Positions 8,575 to 18,188 of a DNA stretch of 64,000 nt are shown here, piece by piece. The stretch covers positions 3,784,501-3,848,500 of the forward strand of contig NZ_CP038267.1 of assembly GCF_004564375.1 (NCBI RefSeq), given 5' to 3'. Each line of letters begins with the position of its first letter. Within the stretch, counting starts at the first letter, position 1. The position numbers and the translations under genes are program-made. Source of the DNA: Nocardioides euryhalodurans. GTDB lineage: Bacteria; Actinomycetota; Actinomycetes; Propionibacteriales; Nocardioidaceae. The notes under the pieces were generated by a model. That model did not search any database. It saw only the letters and a list, made by a program, of their open reading frames with translations, and was not told the origin of the DNA.

Positions 8575-9038
8575 CCGAGAGCCCCGTCGGGCCGCTCCGG
8601 ATCGTCGAGCAGGACGGTGCGATCACCGCCATCGAGTTCGAGCCGTTCCGGGCCACCGGCCGGCCGCTGGGGGAGCGGCGCGACGACCACCCCGTGCTGG
8701 CGCAGGCCGTCCAGCAGCTCGCGGCGTACTTCGCCCGGGACCTCAAGGAGTTCGACCTGCCGCTCGCGCCTCGCGGCAGCGAGTTCCAGCAGCAGGTGTG
8801 GACCCAGCTGATGCTGATCGGCTACGGCGAGACGGCGTCGTACGGCCAGGTCGCCCTCCGGCTCGGCCGCACCAACGCGGCCTCGCGGGCCGTCGGCCTC
8901 GCCAACGGTCAGAACCCGATCCCGATCGTGATCCCGTGCCACCGCGTCATCGGCGCGAACGGCACGCTGACCGGTTATGCCGGCGGCATGGAGCGCAAGC
9001 GCCTGCTGCTGGACCTCGAGCAGGAGGCGCTGTTCTGA
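8562..9038 (+). CDS. ogt: Methylated-DNA-protein cysteine methyltransferase
   Basis: 158 residues. The active-site IPCHRVIG motif places the methyl acceptor at C126, and GYGETASYGQVALRLG and ASRAVGLANGQNPIPI are the DNA-binding helix and preceding loop of the Ogt/MGMT family. It reverses O6-methylguanine and O4-methylthymine directly and is consumed in one turnover. ATG 8562 lies inside the 3' end of the ada-alkA gene, behind AAGGAG at 8548-8553, so the genes are coupled. Its TGA is overlapped by the probable CTG start of the next gene. Confidence 0.96.
   Translation: MWTVTESPVGPLRIVEQDGAITAIEFEPFRATGRPLGERRDDHPVLAQAVQQLAAYFARDLKEFDLPLAPRGSEFQQQVWTQLMLIGYGETASYGQVALRLGRTNAASRAVGLANGQNPIPIVIPCHRVIGANGTLTGYAGGMERKRLLLDLEQEALF
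9022..9027 (+). promoter_or_regulatory. Shine-Dalgarno sequence that decides a CTG start
   Basis: A full AGGAGG lies 7 nt before CTG 9035. No ATG, GTG or TTG in that frame lies between the preceding region and the conserved protein start, so this site points to CTG initiation. Confidence 0.6.
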
Positions 9039-9655
9039 GCACGAACGGGAGCGAAGCACCCCTCTGGTACGCCTCGTACGGGTCGAACCTCGACCCCGAC
9101 CGGTTCGCGTGCTACCTCCTCGGCGGCTGCCCGCCCGGCGCCACCCGGACCTACACGGGCACGCGTGCCCGGGTTCCGGCGCTGGACGTCCGGCCGTTCG
9201 AGATGCCCGGGCGGCTGGTGTTCGCCGGGCACACGCCGACCTGGGACGGGGCGATCGCGTTCCACGACCCGTCGGCGTCCGGGGAGGTGCTCAGCACGGC
9301 CTACCTCCTGCCGACGGCCACGTTCTCCGACGTCGTGGAGCAGGAGATGTGGCGGGACCCGGGCGTCGACCACGACCTGAGCGAGGTGATCGGCAGCGGT
9401 CGACAGGTGCTGGGCCCCGGCCACTACGAGACCCTGCACCGAACCGGCGAGCTCGACGGCCGTCCGGTGGTGACGTTCAGCGCCGACGACCCCTCGGTCC
9501 TGGAGCCCGGGCGACCCGCGCCCGCGTACCTCGCCACCATGGCCCGCGGCCTGCGCAGCCTCCACGGGCTCACCGCCGACGAGGTCGTCGACTACCTGCT
9601 GGGTGCCGCCGGCATCGGCCACGACCGGGAGGCAGTCCGCGCCGCGATCGCCTGA
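9035..9655 (+). CDS. Gamma-glutamylcyclotransferase-like protein with probable CTG start
   Basis: 206 residues if translation starts at CTG 9035. LWYASYGSNLDPDRFACYLLGG near residue 10 matches the nucleotide-like anion-binding loop (YGSNL) of the GGCT/AIG2-like fold. That family breaks down gamma-glutamyl peptides or acts as a small-molecule cyclotransferase; I cannot place the catalytic Glu with certainty. No ATG, GTG or TTG exists in frame for a long way upstream, and the first internal Met (FEMPGR) would cut off the fold. A perfect AGGAGG 7 nt before CTG, and a 4-nt CTGA overlap with ogt, make CTG the best start. It is coupled to the alkylation-repair operon; a role there is speculation. 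Confidence 0.75.
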   Translation: MSTNGSEAPLWYASYGSNLDPDRFACYLLGGCPPGATRTYTGTRARVPALDVRPFEMPGRLVFAGHTPTWDGAIAFHDPSASGEVLSTAYLLPTATFSDVVEQEMWRDPGVDHDLSEVIGSGRQVLGPGHYETLHRTGELDGRPVVTFSADDPSVLEPGRPAPAYLATMARGLRSLHGLTADEVVDYLLGAAGIGHDREAVRAAIA

Positions 9656-9678
9656 CCGCCCGCGGGATCCTGCAGGCC

Positions 9679-10407
9679 CTACTCGGCCGCAGCAGCAGCC
9701 CGGCGCAGCGACTCGGAGAGCCGCTCCGCGGCGGCGAGCACGGCGGGAGCGTGCATCCGTCCGGGCTGGCGGGAGAGGCGCTCGAGCGGGCCGGAGACCG
9801 AGACGGCGGCGATGATCTTGCCGCCGGGGGAGCGCACCGGGGCCGAGACCGAGGCCACGCCCTGCTCTCGCTCGCCGACCGACTGTGCCCACCCGCGGCG
9901 GCGGATGCCCGACAGGGCGGCGGCGGAGAAGGCGGCGTTCTGCAGGCCACGCTGCATCCGGTCGGGGTCCTCCCAGGCGAGCAGGACCTGGGCAGCCGAG
10001 CCGGCGTTCATCGTGAGCTGGGTGCCGATCGGGATGGTGTCGCGCAGGCCGGAGGGCCGCTCGGCGGCGGAGACGCAGACTCGGTGGTCGCCCTGGCGGC
10101 GCCACAGCTGTGCGGACTCGCCGGTGATGTCGCGCAGCCGGGCCAGCACCGGGCCCGCCGTGGCGAGCAGGCGGTCCTCGCCGGCAGCAGCGGAGAGCTC
10201 GGCCAGGCGCGGTCCGAGCACGAACCGACCCTGCATGTCGCGGGCGACGAGGCGGTGGTGCTCCAGCGCCACCGCGAGGCGGTGGGCGGTGGGGCGGGCC
10301 AGGCCGGTGCCGGCGACCAGGCCGGCCAGCGTGGCCGGTCCGGACTCGAGGGCCGTGAGGACGAGGGCGGCCTTGTCGAGGACGCCCACTCCGCTGCTGC
10401 TGTCCAT
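9679..10407 (-). CDS. IclR family transcriptional regulator (NdgR/LtbR-like)
   Basis: 242 residues: a winged helix-turn-helix at about 8-65 ([34 protein letters not shown]) and the IclR effector domain from about 75. It is divergent from leuCD, the arrangement known for NdgR of Streptomyces and LtbR of Corynebacterium, which control leucine biosynthesis. By analogy it probably regulates leuC-leuD and itself; the ligand is not determined by the sequence. ATG 10407 is preceded at 6 nt by CAGTAT on the minus strand, suggesting a leaderless message. The last residues are Ala-rich. Confidence 0.92.
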   Translation of the reverse strand: MDSSSGVGVLDKAALVLTALESGPATLAGLVAGTGLARPTAHRLAVALEHHRLVARDMQGRFVLGPRLAELSAAAGEDRLLATAGPVLARLRDITGESAQLWRRQGDHRVCVSAAERPSGLRDTIPIGTQLTMNAGSAAQVLLAWEDPDRMQRGLQNAAFSAAALSGIRRRGWAQSVGEREQGVASVSAPVRSPGGKIIAAVSVSGPLERLSRQPGRMHAPAVLAAAERLSESLRRAAAAAE

Positions 10408-10452
10408 ATGGCAATACTGCCGTCTCGGATTGTGGATGGCAAGTTGTAGGGT
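10408..10452. promoter_or_regulatory. Divergent iclR/leuC promoter region with repeated ATGGCAA
   Basis: On the minus strand CAGTAT (10414-10419) lies 6 nt from the iclR ATG. On the plus strand TAGGGT (10447-10452) is a likely leuC -10, giving a start near 10459 and a leader of about 30 nt. ATGGCAA occurs twice in direct orientation, at 10408-10414 and 10436-10442, exactly 28 bp apart, one copy touching each promoter. These are candidate operator half-sites for the IclR protein. Confidence 0.45.
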
Positions 10453-10489
10453 CGGCGGAGTTCAGGAACGAGCGGAGGAGGAGGCAGTC

Positions 10490-11911
<1,422 letters not shown>

Positions 11912-11914
11912 CCC

Positions 11915-12514
11915 ATGGAGAAGTTCACCAGCCACACCGGCGTCGGCGTCCCGCTGCGGCGCAGCAACGTCGACACCGACCAGATCATCCCGGCGGTCTA
12001 CCTCAAGCGCGTGACCCGGACCGGGTTCGAGGACGGGCTGTTCGCCGCCTGGCGCAACGACCCGGGCTTCGTCCTCAACCACGAGCCGTACGCCTCCGGC
12101 ACCGTGCTGGTCGCCGGCCCTGACTTCGGGACCGGCTCCTCGCGCGAGCACGCCGTGTGGGCGCTGCAGAACCACGGCTTCAAGGCCGTGCTCTCCTCCC
12201 GCTTCGCCGACATCTTCCGCGGCAACGCCGGCAAGGCCGGGCTGCTCGCGGCCCAGGTCGACGAGAAGGTCGTGCAGCGGCTGTGGGACCTGGTCGAGTC
12301 GGCGCCCGGCACGCAGATCACCGTCGACCTCGAGTCGCGGACCGTGCGTGCGGGGGAGGGTCCTGACGCGGTCGAGGACTCCTTCGACATCGACGACTAC
12401 ACCCGCTGGCGACTGCTCGAGGGCCTCGACGACATCGGCATCACGCTCGGCCACGCCGATGACATCACGGCGTACGAGCAACGACGTCCGAGCTGGAAGC
12501 CGGCCACCCTCTGA
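11915..12514 (+). CDS. leuD: 3-isopropylmalate dehydratase small subunit
   Basis: 199 residues, standard length. The swivel-domain markers are [16 protein letters not shown] near residue 21 and [14 protein letters not shown] near 72. It completes the LeuCD heterodimer. Spacing of 3 nt from leuC implies a single mRNA with coupled translation. A strong hairpin follows immediately after its TGA. Confidence 0.98.
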   Translation: MEKFTSHTGVGVPLRRSNVDTDQIIPAVYLKRVTRTGFEDGLFAAWRNDPGFVLNHEPYASGTVLVAGPDFGTGSSREHAVWALQNHGFKAVLSSRFADIFRGNAGKAGLLAAQVDEKVVQRLWDLVESAPGTQITVDLESRTVRAGEGPDAVEDSFDIDDYTRWRLLEGLDDIGITLGHADDITAYEQRRPSWKPATL

Positions 12515-12548
12515 CGCCGAAACCCCTGCCACGGCGGGGGTTTCGGCG
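12515..12548 (+). terminator. leuCD terminator
   Basis: Perfect 12-bp arms CGCCGAAACCCC (12515-12526) and GGGGTTTCGGCG (12537-12548) with a 10-nt loop start at the base after the leuD stop. No T-run follows. Confidence 0.8.
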
Positions 12549-12603
12549 CTTCGGGTGATGTCGGCGCCGCCCAAGAAATGTGCCGCGGAATCGCGCGTGG
12601 TGA

Positions 12604-12632
12604 TTGTGACGCGGGCCACGAGTCCCTAGCGT
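12604..12632 (+). promoter_or_regulatory. Promoter of the HU-like gene
   Basis: TTGTGA (12604-12609), a 17-nt spacer and TAGCGT (12627-12632). The predicted start near 12639 gives a leader of about 50 nt before GTG 12690, which has GGAAGGGA as ribosome-binding site. This is one of the best -35/-10 pairs in the window. Confidence 0.7.
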
Positions 12633-12689
12633 GCTGGGCACGGAGTCGGGCACCAGCTCGGCGCTGAGCGTTCATTGGAAGGGAAGCTA

Positions 12690-13358
12690 GTGAACAAGAC
12701 GCAGCTGATCGACACGCTCGCCACGCGGTTCGAGGGGAACCGCAAGCAGGCAGCGCACGCGCTGGACTCGGTGCTCGACACGATCACCCGCGAGGTCGCG
12801 AAGGGTGAGAAGGTCGCCATCACCGGCTTCGGGTCGTTCGAGAGGAAGATCCGCAAGGCAGGCAAGGCGCGCAACCCGCAGACCGGCGAGACCATCCGCA
12901 CCAAGAAGAAGAACGTCCCGAAGTTCACCCCGGGGCAGGAGCTCAAGAACGTCGTCTCCGGCGCCAAGAAGCTCCCCAAGCTGGTGGTCGCCGCTCCGGC
13001 CGCCGCTGCCAAGAAGGCGTCGGCCGCGACGAAGAAGGCGACCCCGGCCAAGAAGGCGAGCACGTCCTCGACGGCCAAGAAGGCGCCGGCCAAGAAGACC
13101 GCCACGAAGTCGGCGGCGGCCAAGAAGGCGCCGGCCAAGAAGACCGCGACCAAGTCGACGGCGGCCAAGAAGGCGCCGGCCAAGAAGACCGCCACGAAGT
13201 CGGCGGCGGCCAAGAAGGCGCCGGCCAAGAAGACCGCCACGAAGTCGACGGCGGCCAAGAAGGCGCCGGCCAAGAAGACCGCGACCAAGTCGACGGCGGC
13301 CAAGAAGGCGCCGGCGAAGAAGTCGACGGCCAAGAAGGCGCCTGCCAAGAAGTCCTGA
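12690..13358 (+). CDS. HU-type histone-like protein with lysine/alanine repeat tail
   Basis: 222 residues. Residues 1-93 are a canonical HU domain ([37 protein letters not shown], a basic beta arm, [11 protein letters not shown]). The rest is a basic tail of [11 protein letters not shown] repeats, like the H1-like tails of mycobacterial HupB and Streptomyces HupS. It binds and compacts DNA; the tail is a known acetylation and methylation target in mycobacteria. GTG 12690 is preferred over TTG 12675 because GGAAGGGA (12677-12684) lies 5 nt before it. It is monocistronic, with its own promoter and terminator. Confidence 0.95.
   Translation: MNKTQLIDTLATRFEGNRKQAAHALDSVLDTITREVAKGEKVAITGFGSFERKIRKAGKARNPQTGETIRTKKKNVPKFTPGQELKNVVSGAKKLPKLVVAAPAAAAKKASAATKKATPAKKASTSSTAKKAPAKKTATKSAAAKKAPAKKTATKSTAAKKAPAKKTATKSAAAKKAPAKKTATKSTAAKKAPAKKTATKSTAAKKAPAKKSTAKKAPAKKS
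13074..13355 (+). repeat. 45-bp tandem repeats encoding the HU tail
   Basis: Five consecutive 45-bp units (13074-13298) each encode [13 protein letters not shown](A/T)A, followed by a diverged [19 protein letters not shown] end. Units differ by a few synonymous changes and the Ala/Thr switch. Copy number could vary by slippage. Confidence 0.92.
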
Positions 13359-13363
13359 TCCAC

Positions 13364-13405
13364 CGCGCTGAGGCCGGATCCCTGGCGGGGTCCGGCCTCA
13401 GCGCG
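13364..13405. terminator. Bidirectional terminator, HU gene and cofC
   Basis: Perfect 15-bp arms CGCGCTGAGGCCGGA (13364-13378) and TCCGGCCTCAGCGCG (13391-13405) with a 12-nt loop. The second arm overlaps the last codons and stop of the convergent cofC gene. Confidence 0.85.
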
Positions 13406-14027
13406 TCTGCAGGCCCGCGAGCACCTCGGCGGTGCGGATCCCCAGGCCGAGCTCCTCGGCCTGGGCGAGCGCGGCCGCGTCGTCGACGTCGCGGCGCAGC
13501 GTGGGCAGCGCTCCGTCGATCTCCCGGGCGCCGGCGGCCAGGTGGTCGGCGCGGGAGTGGTGGCCGAACCTCGGGTCGAAGTCGACCGTCGGGGCGACGT
13601 ACATGGTGGTGCCGGTGCCGTCGCTGTCGACGACGAAGCCGGCCGCGCCCGCCCACGACAGCAGGGCGCCCTCGAGGTCGTGCGGTCTGAGCGCCGGCAG
13701 GTCGGCACAGACCGCGACGGGGACCAGGTCCGGCCAGCGTCGTGCCGCCTCGTGGGCCGCCAGGCGCAGCGCCTCGTTGAGGTCGTCGGCGACCCCGTCG
13801 GGGAGCACCGCACAGCCGGTGGCGGCGAGGTCGGCGGCGAACCGCGCGTCGTCGGTCACGCAGAGGACCGCTGCCACGGACGGCGTCGCGAGGCAGGCGG
13901 CCACGGTGTCGAGCGCGAAGGCGGCGGCCAGTCGACGGCGTTCGTCGTCGCCGAGGCCCCGCAGCCGGGACTTCCCGTGGGCGGGCGGCTTGACCGGGAC
14001 GAGGGTGACGAATCGTGGGCGTTCCAC
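13398..14027 (-). CDS. cofC: 2-phospho-L-lactate / phosphoenolpyruvate guanylyltransferase
   Basis: 209 residues of the CofC/FbiD nucleotidyltransferase family. FVTLVPVKPPAHGKSRLRGLGDDER at residues 7-31 is the nucleotide-binding start, and VAVCADLPALRPHDLEGAL carries the metal-binding Asp. It activates phosphoenolpyruvate or phospholactate with GTP in coenzyme F420 synthesis, so the organism probably makes F420; no other F420 gene is here. GTG 14027 was chosen because the fold starts at once after it and a CAGGAT hexamer lies 7 nt upstream; AGGA at about 8 nt could alternatively serve as ribosome-binding site. Confidence 0.9.
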   Translation of the reverse strand: MERPRFVTLVPVKPPAHGKSRLRGLGDDERRRLAAAFALDTVAACLATPSVAAVLCVTDDARFAADLAATGCAVLPDGVADDLNEALRLAAHEAARRWPDLVPVAVCADLPALRPHDLEGALLSWAGAAGFVVDSDGTGTTMYVAPTVDFDPRFGHHSRADHLAAGAREIDGALPTLRRDVDDAAALAQAEELGLGIRTAEVLAGLQTR

Positions 14028-14034
14028 GACGCCG

Positions 14035-14040
14035 ATCCTG
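14035..14040 (-). promoter_or_regulatory. -10-like hexamer of cofC
   Basis: CAGGAT on the minus strand ends 7 nt before GTG 14027, the spacing expected for a leaderless transcript. Confidence 0.4.
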
Positions 14041-14117
14041 CCATCGGAGGGAGTAGCCTGCTCCGGACACCTCGACCGTCTCGTCGGCACCGGCCGGCCA
14101 GCCCCCGAAGGACCCAC

Positions 14118-14897
14118 GTGACCGTACGCAAGCTGCAGCAGCACCGTGGCTGGGCGTTCGGCGTCGCCGTGCCGATCGTGAAGCCGACCCTGCTGGCCGC
14201 GACCTCCCGGACCTGGATCGACGGCGACAAGATCCCGTCGACCGGCGGGTGCATCGTCGCGCTCAACCACATCTCCCACGTCGACCCGCTGCTGGCCGCC
14301 CACTTCGTCTACGACCACGGCAGGCTGCCGCGCTACCTCGCGAAGTCGGGGTTGTTCAAGAACCGCCTCCTCGGGGGCTTCCTGCGCGAGGCCGGCCAGA
14401 TCCCCGTGGAGCGGCTCAGCCGCAACGCGGTGGGCGCCTTCGACTCCGCGGTCGAGGCCGTACGCCGGGGCGAGTGCGTGGTCGTCTATCCGGAGGGCAC
14501 CCTCACGCGCGACCCCGACCTGTGGCCGATGGCGGGCAAGTCGGGCGCGGCCCGGATCGCGCTCGAGACCGGCTGCCCCGTGATCCCGGTCGGGCAGTGG
14601 GGCGCCCACGAGGTGCTGCCCCCCTACACGACCAGGCCGAAGCTGGTGCCGCGCAAGCGCGTCGTCATGAAGGCCGGCGACCCGGTCGACCTGAGCGACC
14701 TGGCCGAGCAGCCACGCACCACCGAGGTGATCGCCGAGGCGACCGGCAGGATCATGGCCGCGATCGTGGCGATCGTCGAGGAGCTCCGCGGGGAGGAGGC
14801 GCCGGTCGAGCGCTTCGACCCGCGCCGCGCCGGCGTCCGCCAGATCGGGAACCCACGCAAGCAGCAGCGCACCACCGACGACGAAGGCAGGTCTTGA
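14118..14897 (+). CDS. 1-acyl-sn-glycerol-3-phosphate acyltransferase (PlsC-like)
   Basis: 259 residues. The LPLAT motifs are in order: NHISHVD (H51 and D56, the catalytic HX4D), [25 protein letters not shown] near residue 124 for phosphate binding, and [16 protein letters not shown]. It transfers an acyl chain to lysophosphatidate at the membrane. The basic C-terminus ([15 protein letters not shown]) is a tail. Its TGA shares one base with the ATG of gpsA (TGATG), linking acylation with glycerol-3-phosphate supply. GTG 14118 follows CCCACGTG; a TAGCCT hexamer at 14050-14055 may be its promoter. Confidence 0.93.
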   Translation: MTVRKLQQHRGWAFGVAVPIVKPTLLAATSRTWIDGDKIPSTGGCIVALNHISHVDPLLAAHFVYDHGRLPRYLAKSGLFKNRLLGGFLREAGQIPVERLSRNAVGAFDSAVEAVRRGECVVVYPEGTLTRDPDLWPMAGKSGAARIALETGCPVIPVGQWGAHEVLPPYTTRPKLVPRKRVVMKAGDPVDLSDLAEQPRTTEVIAEATGRIMAAIVAIVEELRGEEAPVERFDPRRAGVRQIGNPRKQQRTTDDEGRS

Positions 14898-15895
14898 TGG
14901 GGAGGATCGCCGTCTTCGGCGCGGGTTCCTGGGGTACGGCGTTCTCGATGGTGCTGGCCGACGCCGGCAACCAGGTGACGATGTGGGGTCGTCGCGAGGA
15001 GGTCTGTGCCGCCATCGCGGACCGGCACGAGAACCCCGACTACCTCCCCGGGATCACGCTGCCGCCGTCGATCACGGCCACCCACGACCCGGCCGTCGCC
15101 GTCGACGGTGCGGAGGCGGTCGTCTTCGCGGTGCCGTCGCAGTCCTTCCGCGACAACCTCGCCGAGTGGGCGCCGGTGCTTCCCGAGGTGCCGCTCGTGT
15201 CCCTGATGAAGGGTGTCGAGCTCGGCAGCCTGCGGCGGATGAGCGAGGTGATCGACGAGGTCACCGGCGCCGGCCCCGAGCGCATCGCCGTGATCAGCGG
15301 TCCCAACCTGTCCCACGAGATCGCCCACCGCGAGCCCGCGGCCTCGGTCGTCGCCTGCGCCGACGAGGACGTCGCCAAGCGGCTGCAGGACCTGTGCCAC
15401 TCCACGGCGTTCCGTCCCTACACCTCCGTCGACGTGCTCGGCTGCGAGCTGGGTGGCGCCTACAAGAACGTCGTCGCGCTGGCGGTCGGCATGGCGGTCG
15501 GCCTCGGCTTCGGTGACAACACGACCGCGTCGGTGATCACCCGCGGCCTCGCCGAGACCGCCCGGCTCGCGACCGCCCTCGGCGCCAACCCGCTGACGCT
15601 GATGGGGCTCGCCGGGCTGGGCGACCTGGTCGCCACCTGCTCCTCGCCGCTCTCGCGCAACCGCACCTTCGGCGAGAAGCTCGGCAAGGGGGAGACCACC
15701 GAGGAGATCTACGCCTCGACCCGGCAGGTGGCCGAGGGTGCGAAGTCGTGCTCATCCCTGCTGGCGCTGGCCCGCGCCACCGACGTCGACGCCCCGATCG
15801 CCGAGCACGTGGAGGCCGTCGTGGCGGGCAAGCTGACCGCCGGCGAGATGATGCAGGCGTTCATCGCCAGGGACACCAAGGCCGAGACCGACTGA
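14897..15895 (+). CDS. gpsA: NAD(P)-dependent glycerol-3-phosphate dehydrogenase
   Basis: 332 residues. It has the N-terminal Rossmann loop [10 protein letters not shown] at 7-16, a conserved [14 protein letters not shown] segment bearing the catalytic Lys, and [23 protein letters not shown] in the C-terminal domain. It reduces dihydroxyacetone phosphate to sn-glycerol 3-phosphate, the backbone for the acyltransferases, including its coupled upstream neighbour. In many actinobacteria ddl follows gpsA directly; here a sigma/anti-sigma-like pair and a CGS-like gene on the other strand come between them. Confidence 0.97.
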   Translation: MGRIAVFGAGSWGTAFSMVLADAGNQVTMWGRREEVCAAIADRHENPDYLPGITLPPSITATHDPAVAVDGAEAVVFAVPSQSFRDNLAEWAPVLPEVPLVSLMKGVELGSLRRMSEVIDEVTGAGPERIAVISGPNLSHEIAHREPAASVVACADEDVAKRLQDLCHSTAFRPYTSVDVLGCELGGAYKNVVALAVGMAVGLGFGDNTTASVITRGLAETARLATALGANPLTLMGLAGLGDLVATCSSPLSRNRTFGEKLGKGETTEEIYASTRQVAEGAKSCSSLLALARATDVDAPIAEHVEAVVAGKLTAGEMMQAFIARDTKAETD

Positions 15896-15902
15896 GCGGG
15901 CC

Positions 15903-15924
15903 CCGTTCGAGCCGTGGCGAACGG
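15903..15924. terminator. Hairpin between convergent gpsA and the sigma-operon gene
   Basis: CCGTTCG (15903-15909) and CGAACGG (15918-15924) enclose an 8-nt loop in the 29-bp gap between two convergent genes, a short bidirectional terminator. Confidence 0.55.
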
Positions 15925-16500
15925 TCAGGGCATGACGTCGCAGGGGGCCACCGGCCCGGAAGCAACGTCGAAGTCGGTCCACACCCGGATGCCTCCCAGG
16001 TCGGAGATGCCGTCTCCGTCGGGGTCGCCGGTCGCCGGGACCGGCACCAACGAGACGGCGAGGACGAACGTCTCGCCGTCACGCACCGCGCCGGGCGGCA
16101 GTGTCACCTGCAGGAGGTCGGCGCCGACGCCGGTGGTCATCCCCGACAGCGACCGGGCGACCGGTTCGTAGCGCCCCGGGGCGCACTCACCGCCGTCGGG
16201 GACGTAGGTGACGTCCGCGTCCACGCCGTACGCCTCCAGCTCGCGCTCGAGACCTGCGGCGTCCTCGAGCCGGTTGACCTCGACGGTGATCTCGCCGGAG
16301 TTCCCCTCCTGCACGGAGTACGCCGTCTGCACCCCGGCTCCGGGGACGACGACGACGGCGGCCACCGCCGCGGCCGCGGTCAGGCCGACGCCGACCGCGA
16401 TCCGGGTCCGACCGCGGCGTACCCGTGCCGGTCGATCGGCGACGTGCGCGCGGAGCTCATGGAGCAGGGCGGTCTCGAAGTCGTCGAGCTGGGTCGTCAT
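15925..16500 (-). CDS. Single-pass membrane protein coupled to an ECF sigma factor (possible anti-sigma factor)
   Basis: 191 residues. About 43 cytoplasmic residues (TTQLDDFETALLHELRAHVADRPARVRRGR) precede one membrane span near 42-62 (GVGLTAAAAVAAVVVVPGAG) and an extracytoplasmic domain of about 125 residues with conserved-looking Cys residues and an acidic DPDGDGISDLGG loop resembling a calcium-binding repeat. Its ATG overlaps the stop of the ECF sigma gene, the usual anti-sigma position. It lacks the HxxxCxxC zinc anti-sigma motif, so that role is inferred from context and topology only. Confidence 0.6.
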   Translation of the reverse strand: MTTQLDDFETALLHELRAHVADRPARVRRGRTRIAVGVGLTAAAAVAAVVVVPGAGVQTAYSVQEGNSGEITVEVNRLEDAAGLERELEAYGVDADVTYVPDGGECAPGRYEPVARSLSGMTTGVGADLLQVTLPPGAVRDGETFVLAVSLVPVPATGDPDGDGISDLGGIRVWTDFDVASGPVAPCDVMP

Positions 16501-17054
16501 GACTGCACCTCGCAAGGAGTCGGGAGCGCGGTCGTGAGGGCACGACGCGCACGGTGGTAGCGGACCCGGGCGTTCCCGGGGGTGATGCCCAGCGCGGCGG
16601 CCGCCTCGACCAGGGGCAGGCCGTCGACAGCGACGAGCTCGACGAGGGCCTGCTGGGAGGCCGGCAGGTCGCTCAGGGCGGCGTGGAGACGTCGTCCCTC
16701 GCGCTCGTCGTCGATGCGCTCGGCGATGCGCTCCAGAGCGTCGTCGGTGAGCAGTGCGCGACCGCTGATCCGGTGGCTGGCCTGCATGGCCCGCCTGGAT
16801 GATCGGTGGTGCATCGCGACCACGTTGCGCGCGATCCCGAACAGCCAGGCGCGCGGTGGACCGGAGCTGGCCCGGTATCGCCCACAGCTGCCCACGGCAG
16901 CGAGGAAGACGTCGGCCGTGAGGTCCGCCGCGTCGTGAGGGCTGGTCACGCGTCGGGCGACGAAGCGTTGCACTGCCTCGACGTGCTCGCGGTAGAACCG
17001 CTCGAGGGCGTCGGGGTCACGGCCGATGGCGGCGACTGTCGGAAGGGCGTCCAC
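16497..17054 (-). CDS. ECF-type RNA polymerase sigma factor
   Basis: 185 residues. Region 2 runs from ALERFYREHVEAVQRFVARRV through DAADLTADVFLAAV to RAWLFGIARNVVAMHHRSSRR, and region 4 is LPASQQALVELVAVDGLPLVEAAAALGITPGNARVRYHRARRAL. There is no extra C-terminal domain. ECF factors redirect RNA polymerase to a small regulon, usually under a co-encoded anti-sigma factor; the 191-residue membrane protein is coupled by a 4-nt overlap. GTG 17054 lies 30 nt downstream of the CGS-like gene on the same strand, so read-through is possible. The inducing signal cannot be inferred. Confidence 0.93.
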   Translation of the reverse strand: MDALPTVAAIGRDPDALERFYREHVEAVQRFVARRVTSPHDAADLTADVFLAAVGSCGRYRASSGPPRAWLFGIARNVVAMHHRSSRRAMQASHRISGRALLTDDALERIAERIDDEREGRRLHAALSDLPASQQALVELVAVDGLPLVEAAAALGITPGNARVRYHRARRALTTALPTPCEVQS

Positions 17055-17084
17055 GTCTGCTCTTTGCCCCAGCCGCCAGCTGCG

Positions 17085-18155
17085 TTACACGACGCCGTCG
17101 AGCGCCGTGCGCAGGTCGTCCCAGAGGTCGTCGACGTCCTCGATGCCGACGCTCATCCGGACCAGGGCGTCCGGGATGGTGGCGGCCTCGGTCTTCCACC
17201 GGCGCCGCCGCTCGAAGGTCGACTCCACGCCGCCGAGCGACGTGGCGTGCACCCAGAGGCTGGTCTTGCGGGTCAGCAGGTCGGCCGCCATCGCGCCCTG
17301 GGCGAGCACGATGGCGACGATCGCCCCGAAGCCGGGGTAGCGGACCTCACTCACGGCCGGGTGCTCCTGCAGCCGACGGACGAGCTCCTGGGCGTTGGCC
17401 TGCGCCCGCTCCACCCGCAGGTGCAGGGTGCGCAGGCCGCGCAGCGCCAACCACGCCTCGAGGGTGCCGGGCACGGCGCCGGTCAGGTCGCGGCGTCCCT
17501 TGAGCACGCTCCACAGCTCCTCGTCGCGGGTGGCGACCGCGCCGAGCAGCACGTCGCTGTGTCCGGCGAGGAACTTGGTCGCCGAGTGCACGACCAGGTC
17601 GACGTCCTGGTCCAGCGGCCGCTGCAGCAGGGGAGTGGCGAAGGTGTTGTCCACGACGACGTACGCGCCGGCGTCGTGGGCCGCCCGGGTGATGGTCTCG
17701 ATGTCGGCGACCTCGAGGGCCGGGTTGGTGGGGGACTCCAGCCAGACCAGCGCGGCATCGGCGCAGGCCTCGACGACCGCGGCGGTGTCGGTCACGTCGA
17801 CCAGCGTCGCCTGGAGCCGGCCCCGGGCCTCGAGGTCCGCGAGCTGCATGATGCTGCCGTTGTAGGCGTGCCGCGGGGCGACCACGGTCGCGCCGGTGCC
17901 GACCAGGTCGAGGACGGTCGCGACGGCCGCGAGCCCCGAGGAGAACGCCAGGCAGCGTCCGCCCTCGAGCTCCCCGAGAGCGGTCTCGAAGGCCTGCCAG
18001 GTGGGGTTGCCGTAGCGGCCGTACTCCAGGTCGCCGCCGGCGACGTAGGTCGACGCCATCGTGATCGGCTCGTTGAGGGGAGCGTCCGGCTGGTGCGCGG
18101 GACGGCCCGCGGTGACGGCGATCGTGCTGGGCTTGAGCGGGGAGTCGGCAGCCAT
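17085..18155 (-). CDS. Cystathionine gamma-synthase-like PLP enzyme
   Basis: 356 residues of the Cys/Met metabolism PLP family. [22 protein letters not shown] is the cofactor-phosphate region, [25 protein letters not shown] precedes the Schiff-base lysine in [11 protein letters not shown], and [12 protein letters not shown] is near the end. Members form or cleave cystathionine or related thioethers; synthase versus lyase cannot be told by eye. ATG 18155 is preferred to GTG 18164 because a TAGGGT hexamer lies 7 nt upstream on the minus strand. It is divergent from ddl with only 33 bp between the start codons. Confidence 0.88.
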   Translation of the reverse strand: MAADSPLKPSTIAVTAGRPAHQPDAPLNEPITMASTYVAGGDLEYGRYGNPTWQAFETALGELEGGRCLAFSSGLAAVATVLDLVGTGATVVAPRHAYNGSIMQLADLEARGRLQATLVDVTDTAAVVEACADAALVWLESPTNPALEVADIETITRAAHDAGAYVVVDNTFATPLLQRPLDQDVDLVVHSATKFLAGHSDVLLGAVATRDEELWSVLKGRRDLTGAVPGTLEAWLALRGLRTLHLRVERAQANAQELVRRLQEHPAVSEVRYPGFGAIVAIVLAQGAMAADLLTRKTSLWVHATSLGGVESTFERRRRWKTEAATIPDALVRMSVGIEDVDDLWDDLRTALDGVV

Positions 18156-18161
18156 GGCGGC

Positions 18162-18180
18162 CACCCTAGAAGGCTAGGGT
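18162..18180. promoter_or_regulatory. Symmetric divergent promoter: two back-to-back TAGGGT hexamers
   Basis: ACCCTAG (18163-18169), AAGG, CTAGGGT (18174-18180) is a perfect palindrome. On the minus strand TAGGGT ends 7 nt before ATG 18155; on the plus strand TAGGGT ends 8 nt before ATG 18189. The palindrome therefore forms two head-to-head -10 elements, each driving a leaderless gene. Confidence 0.65.
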
Positions 18181-18188
18181 CGTCCCCG

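Noticed and set aside
13074..13355. Possible CRISPR or minisatellite outside a gene
   Set aside because: The 45-bp units have no unique spacers and encode the lysine tail of HU in frame.
12626..13813. Minus-strand frame with repeated FLAGAFLAA units
   Set aside because: It is the complement of the HU tail repeats, not a membrane protein.
17085..18155. Assigning metB or metC specifically
   Set aside because: Synthase and lyase members of the family cannot be separated from visible motifs, so no symbol was given.
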